Shown one piece after another: positions 14,771 to 27,233 of a stretch of 64,000 nucleotides of DNA. This stretch comes from Progne subis subis (taxonomy: Eukaryota > Chordata > Aves > Passeriformes > Hirundinidae), in the NCBI GenBank assembly GCA_022316685.1, contig JAKJHU010001324.1:16984-80983 (forward strand), written 5' to 3'. The position numbers were made by a program, and so were the translations under genes. The notes beneath the pieces were generated by a model that worked only from the letters and a program-made list of their open reading frames with translations, ran no database searches and was not told the DNA's origin. Within the stretch, counting starts at the first letter, position 1. The number at the start of each line of letters is the position of its first letter.

Positions 14771-15624
14771 AATATTGAGCTACCTTCAAATCTTTTTTAA
14801 AAATCACTTTACCTAATTTCTTTACGAAGTTCAAGAAAAACTTTTTCTTTCCAGGATGAGTTTTGATCCAACCCTTCCAACTTCCTTTTCTGCACCACTA
14901 CTTTCTGAGCAGTATTTGGATGCTGGGATACTGAACTAACTTGCACTGTGTGACCATATGCCATGAATTTACTGTAATACACAGTGCCATTAATTGTCTC
15001 TTATTTTAAATGTAGTAAAATAAAATTCAAAATGTTTATTTAGAAATTCATTAAAATATGCAAACCATCCACCAAGCATATTTTCTAATCCTAGTTAAAA
15101 TGCAGTTTTCCTAAGATATCAGCAGAACAAATTTGGTTGAGAACCAAACTTGTGTCAGAGAATGAAAAATCAATACACTGAAAGAGCTCAACCTCCTCTT
15201 TCTGTGAATCTAGTTGGATACCATTATCAAAAGCAATTAAATTGCTTATATATCTTTTATGAACGGTATGACAAAGCAAGGATGTAGGAAAAGAGGTAAT
15301 TTCTCAGACCTGTAATATTTAAATCAATTTCATCAACAGCAGTGATGAAAACATAAGGTCCATAATATAGGTAAAAAAATTCCAAGGGATAACACTAATA
15401 TGCATTACAAAGCTTCCCAGCAAGGCATGCATTTCTGAAGCATCATCACATACAGCCTCAGTGGTGAGGAACACTAGCTCACAGAAATGGTTACATTTAC
15501 CCCGTGATTAGTGGCGAAGAACTTTTGCAGAGTCCCTGTGACAGGGGGTGGCTGTTACTCCATGCTATTTTCCCATTTCAGAAAATACAACATAATATGA
15601 TAGAGTGATAGATCAAACCAGATA

Positions 15625-16165
15625 GACTGGTTTGATTTGGAAGGAACCAAAAAATTATCTCGTTTCAACGCACCTGTGACAGGAGGGAATACACCTTCTG
15701 CTGGATCAGATTCTTTAAATCTCCATCCAACCTGGCCTTGAACACTTCCAGGGTTGGGGCATTCACAACATTCCTGGGGAGCCTATTCCAGAGGCTCACT
15801 ACCCTCACAACAAGGAATTTTTTTCTAGTGTTTAATCTAAACTTATCCTTCTTCATTTTAAAGCCATTACCTTGTCTCTTGTTAATACATTCTCTCATAA
15901 AATGTCTCTCCTCAGCATTCTTGTAGGCCCCTTCAGGTACTGGAAGGTGTTTTAATGTGTCCCTGGTGTTCTAAGTCTGCTTTCTCCTCTCCAGGCTGAG
16001 CAAGCTCAGCTCTCTCAGCCTGTTTCCCCAGAAGTGGTGCCCCAGCCCCCTGCTCATCCTTGTGGCCTTCTCTAGACTCATTCAAACAGGCCCAGGTCCT
16101 TCTCAGAAAGAGACCCAGTGAGACCATTATGACAAGAGGAACTGCAATCCTCACCATCACTTAAC
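15625..16165 (-). mobile_element. CR1 LINE fragment, 3' part, sense on minus strand
   Basis: Same orientation as the fragment at 14.1 kb. Recognisable parts include the segment 'ggaacattcctggggagcc' type (plus strand: cacaacattcctggggagcc) and 'ctgagcaagctcagctctct', which are reverse complements of the conserved CR1 3' region. The minus-strand frame of about 77 residues over 15665-15898 (VVSLWNRLPRNVVNAPTLEV) is the degenerate C-terminal CR1 ORF2 peptide. This copy is separated from the 14.1-kb copy by about 850 bp of unrelated sequence. Boundaries are approximate. Confidence 0.88.
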
Positions 16166-16766
16166 TCGTAGTTATTAAATCCTTGCACAACTGACCTTAA
16201 GCAACCTTTTCTTACAAAATTGTGCATTGAAGAAAATAGATAAGGGCTATGGGCAGAAAGGTCCAAAGAGAAGCTGTAAAGCCCAAACTATAGGGATCTT
16301 GCACATAAAAGATGATTTGTTCTGCCAGCACAATGGGCACACATAAATATCAACATGAAATCAAGGCCAGCTTCAGAGGATGGTGGACAGGAGACAGCTA
16401 GATAAGAAATTGCAGTTGTTTCTTTAGGTATTGTTCTAGATTTCCCATGACAATGAAAGTAAAGGATGCAAAACTGTATTTGACAAGATTTTTTTTTTTT
16501 TTTCCCCTCACACCATTGTAGCATTCCTCTTACTGCAATAAGTAATTGCTGGCAATAAATCACACACGAATTCTGCTTCCACAAGAATTTGTGTTGGGAT
16601 ATGTTAACAGGAATTATCACTGAAAGCAAGCTATATATTTTATAAAGGGGAAAATCTCAAGGTATTAAGACCTTAAGAGTTCTAAAAGTTTCTAATTTGG
16701 TTTAGCAAAATTGTTTCATGCTTTCCACTTCAGTTCATTTCAGTTCTTTAAACTCCAGGTACTGGA

Positions 16767-16827
16767 TTTTTTGTTTGTTTGTTTGTTTTTGTTTCTTTGT
16801 TTGGTTTTTTGTTGATTTTGGTTTTTA
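16767..16827. repeat. (TTTG)n-type simple repeat
   Basis: Repeated GTTT units grading into mixed T/G sequence. Confidence 0.88.
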
Positions 16828-19395
16828 AGTTTCTATTTTCTTTATATTGAATTTTTTTTTATTATTTTATACTGTATTTTTGTATTTAGTTTACCAAATG
16901 TAAACTAACCTTAGAAGATTGCTGAGATGAATTATCTTGTGTGTATGCACTCACACTTGTGTTAGACCCTGGGCATTCACTGAGTGCATGTAATGTCAAA
17001 GATAATTCACGTCACTAGTCCAAAGCAAATTATAACCTACAACAATGAATCATTTGGGCCTTTTTTCCCTGTTTTTTAGGACATTATTTTAATGTTAAAT
17101 ATATTATTATAATGCCTATTAACGTTACTTAGGAGGGCTGCCTGGTGTTCTGCATTATAGGACTGGTTTTTCTTGTTGCTAAATTACTAATTTCTGCAAT
17201 TTTCTTTCCAAGTTTTTAAGGGGAAAAGAGGGTCAACTGTTGATAGAAAGCAGCAGAGAAAATGATATCTTTTCATATTTAAGACATTCTGGAAAATGTT
17301 TTGTGAGATAATCTAGTGACTCATATTTTGCTGCATGAAGTATGCCTTTAGCCAAGTGCCTGCAAAATGTTGTGGTTTCTTTACTGACTCTGTGGACCTT
17401 TTCATAAATTCCAAAAAGTTATAAGTATAGGCCAAGATTAAGTCTGCTGCCTTATGTACCAGCATTATTGAAAATACTGAAGTGCTACTGCAGTATTTTT
17501 TAAAATCAACTCTCTTTCTCAAAGTTTTGGAGGACTTTGAGGAGAAACCCCTGTAGTGGGGTATTTGTGTCTTTCACTGCAGAAGATAGGTACTGATCAA
17601 AGGGCTGCCTAGAAGTAAGAGCAATTTTATTATCAGGAACAGGAAATAATATTTGCTCAAGCTGCATAGCACCTGATGATGAACCAGTCACTTACACCAA
17701 CTTTATCCTGCATCACTAGCTAAATGTTTTTTGTTCTTGAGGTATCCACATGCTCAAGCCATCAACAACCACAAGCACAGATTAACTGAGAGCCTCTGAG
17801 CATCTACTGCTCAGGAAGGATCAAAGGTCCATCAGATCCTGTTCTCCCTCTAGGAGTGCTAAAAGTGAATGCCAATGGAAAAGGGTAAGAAGAAGTAAGT
17901 AGAAGCGCTACATCTCCCTAGTAACTCAGCCCCGCATCATTTGCTCACCATTTCATTGAAACAATGCTCTGAATACAAGAGTCATTCTATGCCAGAGAAA
18001 TCAAAAAACCAAAGTCCTAGACACTGCATTTTGAATGTTTGAGTTAGGTAATACTTTCACTTTAATCACTGTGGTTTAATAACTATGAAAAAGGATGGTA
18101 ACAATGTCTTCTATCACAAGGGTGCTATGAAAATTAATTGAATAATGTGTGAGAAGCAGTAAGGTGTCATAGTGGTGAGCAGCATTGAAAAGCTAATGAA
18201 AGCATTAGAGCTGCTTTTACATTACATATGAACAGCAGATTGTCAATAAAGCATGTGACCATATAATGAGAAGCAAGGGAATTATAAAATACTGAGTATC
18301 TCATGAACTGGGTTGCATTTGTTTTGAGTACTTAGTGAAGTAAAAGTAATACGGAACCATGTAAGCAAAGTGTAAAAATATTTATGCATGGGGCTAAACC
18401 AAAGTTCCAGAGCCAAATGTAATCTTGGCTTTTATGCTTGACTTTTCAGTCATAATAACATGAATATCGAGTTATTGTGTATATATTTCAGCATGTGTTG
18501 AAGGCCCTTGAATTTACTATTGCTTATCTACAGTTTTCTGTTTCAGCCTGCCGTAGCATTACCAACAGCTATTAATGGCAGACCATCAGAAATCTCAGAC
18601 TTCAAATGCAGCGTTGCAGGTTTGCTTCTAACAGTTAGTACACAGATGAAGAACATACTCCATTTTGATTGTAATGCATGCTTGATTAACTTCATCTTCT
18701 GCTCATCCTCAAGGTCATTGGAACACTTCATTCACGGTCTCATTTTGATTAACTACTACTGTAATATAAGCATATTTTTGTTGCAATCTCTTGTGCTCCT
18801 ATATTGTCTGTTTCCAGCAGTCACTGTAAGATCCCTATGGAGCATATGACTGTTGGGTTCTGAAAACAAATGTTACAAAGCAAAACCTACCAAGCTATAA
18901 ATATAGTGCTTTAGCTATTGACAAAATAAAGAAAATATGGGGTGTAAAGTGATTATACATATTATGCAACTCTCATTTGGAAAATATCTAAATGAACAGA
19001 AGTCTAAAAATACTCAAGGACTACTGAAAAAAAAAAAAAAAGTAAATAGAAATGAGAGAAAAACCTCTAACACTGGTTGCTACAGTATTCAGATGCCACA
19101 CACCTTCCCTTTATGGGAAGATGGATTTAATTTTTTTTCCAAGCACCTGCAATGAAAAATATTGCACAAGACCTGATTTTGCAAAGCTAAATTTAAGGAA
19201 ATGGGTCCTCTGATTTACCATGAATACAGTGTCTGAGGCTAATTTAACATCAAATGAAGTACAAAGTAGCTCTGAAACCAGATGCTGGTTCTGAGCCACA
19301 CAGAGATAGCAAGGTCAGAGAGGTTCAGAAGTCTCCTCTCAAAATCATTATTCACCAGGATTTTTATGACAAAATCCTTGACAAGATTCATGCAC

Positions 19396-19422
19396 AAAAA
19401 AAAAAAAAAAAAAAAAAAAAAA
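19396..19422. repeat. A27 homopolymer
   Basis: Uninterrupted A run followed by a purine-rich (GGAGAAGGCAGAGAG) stretch. It might be the tail of a plus-strand retroposed copy, but I recognise nothing upstream of it. Confidence 0.85.
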
Positions 19423-20044
19423 GGAGAAGGCAGAGAGAGCAGAGCAGCTGGCCAGTCTGAATGTTAAAAAAAGATACAGTGTTTAGCTTTTAGTTACAAT
19501 GAATCATGTGGAACTATTTCTAGTACCAGGAACCAATAAGAATGTAACTAGTGGTTAGAAAATCAATCAGTTTTAGGCGGCAAAGCAAAACATTCTGAAG
19601 AGCTACTGGAAACTGAAAAATGCACGTTCCCATCCGTCTAATGATACATACCATGTAATGATACATATGGCATACTAATGGCATGAATACAAAGCAATAT
19701 TTTACTTTTGAAATAAATAATTGTTAGAAAGTTATAAATGCACAGTATAAGTAACAAAGTCATATGGTCGTCTTACTAAAGTGGGGAGAAACTGTGGGGG
19801 AGGGAAATATTTCTGTGGTGGAAAAGTTGTTTGGACAAGATGAAAAGCTGTGATGGCTTTACAAAATGTCATTTCCTAGTTATTCATTTCCAGCCTTTTT
19901 CAAGAATGGATATACCGAGGAGAAAAATACACTGCTTCACAGCTGTGAACATCCTGCTTGCCAAAAATGCAAATGTAATTACTATCTGTGAATCAAAGAA
20001 GATCTGTGGCACTGCTGATGAATATGAGCAAGGCCCAAACCCTG

Positions 20045-20212
20045 GCATGTTCACCTCATCCCTGGAAGTCTTCAGGGCTGTGCTGGATGGGGTTGCCAGT
20101 AACCCGACCTAGCGAAGGAAAGGTGTCTCTGCCCATGACAAGGAGGTTGCAGATAGATGATCCTTAAGGTCCCTTACAACACAAACCATCCTAAGATTCT
20201 GTGGCTTTACGG
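20045..20212 (+). mobile_element. CR1 LINE 3'-end fragment, sense on plus strand
   Basis: A short 5'-truncated CR1 tail. The text reads 'ccctggaagtcttcagggct' then a degraded version of 'ggatggggttgccagtaacc', and 'gatccttaaggtcccttaca', ending in 'cctaagattctgtggctt', which is the standard CR1 3' UTR and tail in sense direction. It is in the opposite orientation to the two copies at 14-16 kb. Confidence 0.85.
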
Positions 20213-23140
20213 AAATGCAGATCTCTACAGGCGGAGTTCAGATGCACTGGGAAGGTCTCTCTGCGCATGTTTGTAACCACAAGAACATCAGTTACAAACT
20301 GACTGATACTGGGATCACTGTTGTAAGAGAAAAAGTCCTTTGAATAGGCAATTGTGGTATTTGAGTTGCCACAAATGTATGAAGGCTGATGCCACCACTA
20401 GGGGTTCAAAGAGTGGTTCCTAATGTTTTCCCAGCTCGTGTCTCTGACTCTTAAAGAATGGAAAACAACAATTAAGTCACTAATCACAGTGTTATCAAGC
20501 ATAAAAACAGTGCCTGTGCCAATATCAACTGAGTCACTTAATGTTTTCCAAAATGTTCTGGACTCTACATGGCACCAAACCTAAACAATCATTTTGGTCA
20601 TACTGATACCTAGGCAAGCATAGATCTTTCCTTAACAGCATGGAGTTCAGAGCAGATGGCACTGAGGTGACTATCATGTCTTGACTAATGTAAAAAGAGA
20701 CATTAAAACAAAAACAAAATCAGAGATTAACTTGGCCAGTGTTCCCTGGAGGATACATCAAAAAATAAGCTTTTGCAGACTAGGCTGAAAAGGGCACATC
20801 TTCAATATCACAGAGCCAGTCAGCATCATTTTCCAGCTCATTAAATGAAGGATATCTGAACAGTTTGCTTGAGAACTGACACAGAATAGGATGAACTTTT
20901 GAAAAGTAAGTAATTATGCAATGGTAGGGCCTATCACTGATGATCAGCAAACTTAAACTAAGGGATCCCATTGGCTTTGATTCGTGTATTCTCTTCTCAT
21001 GCCTTTCAAAAATATTCTAATTTTTAAAAGACCCTTTATGCTGTGTATATTGAATACTTGAATACTGTAATTCCACGCCCCCCCCCAAAAAAACCACACC
21101 CTGTGTCGATTACTCCTTGATTCTTGACAGATTTCCTCTATATGTGAATAAAAATGAGAGATTATTATCACAAGGATTTCCTGTAATTACAGGTAACAGT
21201 GGTAACAGCCTGGTGCACAGTTTTACTGTCTTTGGGCTCCAAATCACAGAATTCTTTCTATTGTGAAGTATTTGAACTGTCAGCAATTTAAGGCAGATAA
21301 ATCTATCAAATCAGGACATCAATATACTAAAGAGAGGGAGAAAGTGACAATCTAGTCAATTCTTTGGACACTGACTGTCTTCCAGAGCTAATAGTAGTTG
21401 TAGAAATGGGCACAGAGCACTGAGCAGGAATGCTGAAACTTTGGAGGTATTGGGGTTATTACAGTGCAGGTTTTGGTGTATCATGAGCTAGATACAAGGA
21501 AACATTACATTTCAAATTTTAAGAATCTGTTTTCTAAAGCAAAAGAAAAGAACTGAGAGTTATGAGAGGATATAAAGACAGCCAAAATGTTCACTCTATG
21601 AGACACAAACCAAAGAACAGCCAGAGTGACTTGAGCAGAATGTTTTTTCCCTTATCACAGGAAAGGCACACATCTACTATCTCATTATCTTACTCATGCA
21701 GAGGTTTATACTGCAGAATAAAGGCAGAAAATAAGTCAGGGAAACATCATTGTTATTCAGTCTGGACAGAAACGAATCACAATAGTTCCTGACACACACC
21801 CAATTCTTCTTTCAGCTCTGTTCTGTTGACAGAATACAATCAGGACTGGTTTGATTTTTAGAACCTCTGAAAAATTAAATTGTGAAACAGTGGGTATTAA
21901 GGGGTAAATAAACCTAAAGAAATTTAGAAAATAATGGATCAAGAGATAGAATATGAGCCAGGAATGAAAAGCTATCAAAGCCCAATTGTCTGCTGCTGTA
22001 AAAAAGCATTTACTTAATTTATATTGTAATTTTTTTCCATTTAAATGAACCTTTGTTACCAAGTAAACAAGATTCCAGGACTGAGCAGAGTATATTTGAA
22101 ACTGCAACCTGTATTGCATAAATTGTTCCATGTCCAGGTGGTTGAATGACTGGCAAGAGATAAAAAGAATAGTAGGGAATCAAATTATTTTAGTTTATAT
22201 ATTTCAATTTCAGAATTCAGTAATATTTTTTAGACTAAAGTAATGTAAAATTCATGATGACATAAAGAAAACCTTAAACTCATCTGGAATCATTAACAAC
22301 ATATGTAAATGCTCCTTTTGACATAGCTGTCTACTGCAAATTAATTTTAAGCCATGTTTTACAGAATCATGCTCAAATGGAAAGGTGTTTTTACATTTTT
22401 AATTGGTTCCACATCACTGAAAATGATTTGAAGAAAACTTGTGCTACAATGAAAGTGAGTGGGGAAAGGGTCTTCAGACTCCAGCATCAGCAAAGGATCC
22501 CTTCAGGGTCTTAGTTCCATTTACAGCCAGTAAGAACTTATGGTGGGTTTTTCCCCCTTTCCATGACTGAACTTCTCAGGGTAACTCTGAGTGTTTGGTA
22601 GCCAAAATAAGAATGCAAGGAATGCAACAAGGGACTAACATGGACTCTGCCACTAAAAAGCCTCTGCTGATGAGTATAACCAGAACATCTACCACCTGAG
22701 GTTCTGATGTTACTCCTGTTCTTTCATGACCTTACACTGCCATTTGTCATTGACAAATGTGTTCCATTTTACCCTTATTGGGTCTGTCAGAGGAAGCTTA
22801 AATAGAAGTCTCACGCTCTTACTACAAGCACAGGCCTGCTGACTTTTAAATGATCATCTTTACTTCGTCATATTTCTCTCCACAAAATGGGGCTATACCT
22901 GACAATATTTTTTTTTTTTAATGCAGTTTCAAATTTAACAGATGAAAAGTAATTAAAAAATGCACACAGAAATCAAACAAAATCTATCCAGCATCTGTGA
23001 ACTGACATTTCAGCCTATTAAATGTCCTTCTTCTGTATTTCCTTTTTCCTGTGATCACCAGCAGATAAAAGCATTATCACACCATCTTCATGCAAAGCAT
23101 GCAAAGTAAATATACATATGAATCAAGAATAAGAAGTAAA

Positions 23141-23167
23141 TACACACACACACACAGAGAAAACCCT

Positions 23168-23202
<35 letters not shown>
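23141..23202. repeat. (CA)n followed by A29
   Basis: A short CA dinucleotide repeat (23141-23157), a short spacer, then an uninterrupted run of 29 A (23174-23202). Confidence 0.85.
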
Positions 23203-23205
<3 letters not shown>

Positions 23206-26200
23206 TCTAAAAGTTTAAACTGGAAGGCCAGGCTCCCCAGAAGTCCCTGGAAGAGGGCTCAGAGGAAATCTGGGACCACTTGTCTGTATTAGGATGTAAT
23301 TTCTGATTTTATGAAAAGCTGTCTGGACATAAAGGGATTCCTGTTCTGACTGTGCAAGCATAAGTGAAAGGGTTGTCTGAAAATGGTAAAATTTTAAAAA
23401 CAACAGATCTTTTCACCACCCTTTAATTTGTGCAATTTACAATATTTTCTATAGTCATTAAATCTTTAATTTTTAAATGTGAGAGCTGAGAGTGTTGTAT
23501 GAGTATTAGGCTTGCGTATATAAAAAATTCCTCAAGCTATACCAAAGGATAACACAATAAATGATAGATGAAAGAAATATTTTTACCAAAGAAACATATT
23601 TGACTGGAACAAAAGAATTTGGAAAAGAAAAAAGATATTTATGCATAGAGTTTAATTCAGACACCTCTTAGGATGGCATGCAATGAAATCAGCAATATTA
23701 AATACCAGTAAGACCAAAAGGTTCACTTATGGAAATGTGATGTGCTTCATTTGGTCTTATAGAACATAAGAAACACAGGCTTTATCACACTGTGTTTTCT
23801 CACACTAAATATGAAGATATACAACTTGTGAGAGGTAAATAAAATTTGTTGTTCACTGGACACACCTGGAAAATACACAGACACAAGCAAGGAGACTATA
23901 AGTTGTACCATATAATATAGATGGTATATTTGAAGTATATATGCACATTTCTACCAAAGGAAATTACCAACTTCATGGACGTCACACATCTAAAGTGCAA
24001 ATATACTAAAAAGATTAAACAGATTCAAACATATCTGTATTCATGATACAGCAATAAGGGTATCAAACAGTATAGATGTTGAACTAGGAAGGATGGATGT
24101 TGCAGTAACACAGTTGCTCAGTTTTAGACATAAAAATATCTATTTTTGTATCTGGAAGTTTTGAAGGCTAAATTTGAAACTAATATTTTTTTCATTAAGT
24201 GAAGTCAATATGAAAAGAACCATTTTCTGGCAGGTAGATAAATTTTAATGGCATTCAAATGGCAAAGATTATTTCTAACTCAGTTGGAGAGGAAACTGGG
24301 ACAGAAAACGTGCAAATGTAGGAAGTAAAGGTAAACTAATTACAATGTCAGAACCCAACAATAAGGCATATGTAGAGGGCTAGGAAGAGAGAAAAAATGT
24401 ATGTTGGTTAAGCCAAGGGAATACCACACATCAAACGAAAACACAGCTCACAAGCTTCAAACTACTAAATGTGGAAACATCTGAGACAACAAAGATGCTC
24501 ATGAACATAAGGCTCTGAGAAGAAGATGATCTTATATAACTGATCTCATGTAGGGGACACGTCAGGGCAGCAGCACCCAAGAAGCTTCCGTAGTGACTGG
24601 TTGTTTAAATCTCCATAGACACATCTCGGAAAGAATTTCCTAAAAGCACTTCTGTAATCTGCCCTGGTGTGTGTGGGGGTGGACGCTGGCAGCAGCTATG
24701 AGATGTAGTACAACACCACGTGGAGTTATTCCCTGGGGTTCCACAAGCTGCCTGTCACGGTGCCAGAGGGTTAACTGGCCTGGATACAGCACCGTCCCAC
24801 CAGCACCCAGAGCACTCCCACAAGCACCAACACGCAACTCTTGGCCATGTATTGTCTTCTACTGCATGAATATAGCATTTGTGTCCTTTTTTTTAAACTT
24901 GTTGTGGGTACACACTATAAAGAGGGATTTTTTGTAGGGTATTATATAGCTGCATATGGGAAATTCTTCAAAATTTAGATAACTAACTAATATATTTACC
25001 TGATTTAAGGATAAATTTCAGAATTACTGAAAGGTGTTTTTTTCAGAAAAATAAATACCTTTTTTTCTAGTTTAAGCTGTTTTTTTATTCAAATAGTTTA
25101 TTTCAATAATGGCTAAATTGCTAAAGTGAAATAAAGAATAATGAAGCTACAAAAAATATTTTTAAATTGATCTGAGCTGTATTTATTTTGAGAAATCTGA
25201 CAAAGAAAAAGACAGTTATTAATGTTTCTGAAGCAATCCTCTTTTTTTTTTTTTTTTTTAAAGTTTAACACTTTGATAGAAGGGGAAAAATATTTCTTAA
25301 ACAACTATAGAGAAAACTATTTTTGAATTAGTATGTGAGGTTTTAAGTGTATTATTATTTGAGTGTATTTATAAAGGTACCAAAAAGTGCTGTTATAAAA
25401 CTGGCAAATTAAATAGAGAAGCAACAAATTTAAATCATGAGTTCTTCTCTGTGCATCTCAAATCCTTGAAAATGAGGTCAGATGAACAAATCTGTTTCGG
25501 CCATTTAGCTTCTGAAAGTGTTCTGTCTTTTTATAAAATATAGATCTGAAAAGCTTTCATTATTTTTGATGAAAGAAAAAAATATTTAAAGATCATATAA
25601 TATCATATTATGCACCTATCTAAGTCATGAATGCCCCATCTTCACCGTATCAGTAAGGTACCAAATAAAGAAGTGCTAAAATCTACTAGTTGTGCAGTGT
25701 GAGCTAAGAAACATGCTCTAGTGCATTAGTCTGGATTAGAAACCACCATAGCTGAAACCTGATGGGAATCACAATAATGAGATTAAGTCATTTGTGCTGT
25801 CATTGGAATGATGACATCACTGCTTAACAATTTCATGGCTGTGAATTGACCTCACTTTGGCTGCAAGGTTCTTCCAATGTTATATTTAGCCTAAGTAGTT
25901 GGTTTATTCTTGCAGTTCTGTTCTAATACTTCCTATTCCATATTGGACTTCCCTTATTTTATATGAATATTCCCCTTATATTATAAGATTACATTAAAAC
26001 TACTAAATATTAAAGCATGCATTAACATAAGCTAAGTTAATTGCATCAGAAGGAATCTGGCTATATATGCAAACTGCAGGTGTCCACATACAAGTTAGAC
26101 TTTGTGTATATGTATTAATTTATCTTGAGAGGGGCTTAGGCTGATAAAATCAGTGACATCCAGAGTACCTCTTCTTCTGAGGCAGATATCTAAAATGTGT

Positions 26201-27029
26201 CACAGACATGTCACACCCTGAGAGCAAGTATTTCTCACCACCAAGAGGTTACTAGATCAGGTAGAATAAAGAACTGTCTAGATGAGCTGAATCCCACCTG
26301 TTATGCCTTACACCATAACTGTGTTTCTCAGAATACAAGGTAGGAAGAAAAATAACCCCTGAATGAGGAGTTAAATGCAAACAACATGTTCAGACATGGT
26401 GTAATGGAAGGCAAGGGAGAAGACTTCCATCATGACATCTAAACATTGATCCAGCTTGGGACTAACTTCTATCCTCAGTTGAACCAGCTATAAGTGGGCT
26501 TTTGGTCATTCAGGCAGAGCTATCAAATGAAATCCCCTTGAAACTTGCTGCCATCTCCCTTATTTTACACTAGAGACAGACTCCAAAGTACCACATCTTC
26601 ACTGAGCCTCATGGATTTGAGCAGAGCTTTGTCCACAAGCTGGTAACATGCAAGATGTGCTCAAGGAGAAGGTGTGAGAAGTGTGCTGTAAAGACAAGAT
26701 CATATTTTCAGGAAAACTGAAAGTGGATTGTTAGTACACTCAAGTGAGTGTCAGAGGACTAAATTGTGGGATTGTGTGCAGTGGAGAAAGAATTTTACAA
26801 GACTTTATCTAGATGTAGCTTGAAAGAAAGTATCTCAGAGGGATTGCCTTTCTCTTCTGGAATCACACCACGATTTGTTCTCTTTGGCATGATTTGCAAC
26901 GTTTGTTTAATAAAACCACACTTGTTATTTCAAGACAGGACTTCCTATCACATTAATGTTAAAGTAACTGGATTTTATGTTGGCAAGTCTAATACTTCTG
27001 CTCTACAAAAATACAGAGATGGGAACATG

Positions 27030-27233
27030 CCAAAAAAACCAAACCAAACCAAACCAAACCAAACCAAACTAAACCAAACCAAACCAAACCAAAACAAAAA
27101 ACCAAAAAAAAAAAAAAAAACCAAAAAAAAAACCAAAACAAAACAAAAAAAAAACAAAAAAACACAAAAAAACCAAACAAAAAAACAAACAAACAAAAAA
27201 AATAAAACCAAAAAAAAACCCAACAAAACCCTC
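27030..27233. repeat. (CCAAA)n pentanucleotide repeat grading into A-rich tract
   Basis: About 11 CCAAA units with one CTAAA variant (27039-27092), followed by some 140 bp of A-rich CAAAA/CCAAAA sequence. The 190-codon plus-strand frame that crosses it (26766-27338), with Lys/Pro/Asn/Gln/Thr repeats, and the Trp/Phe/Gly/Leu frames on the minus strand come from this tract. It belongs to the same compositional class as the repeats at 6.4, 9.7 and 12.2 kb. Confidence 0.92.
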
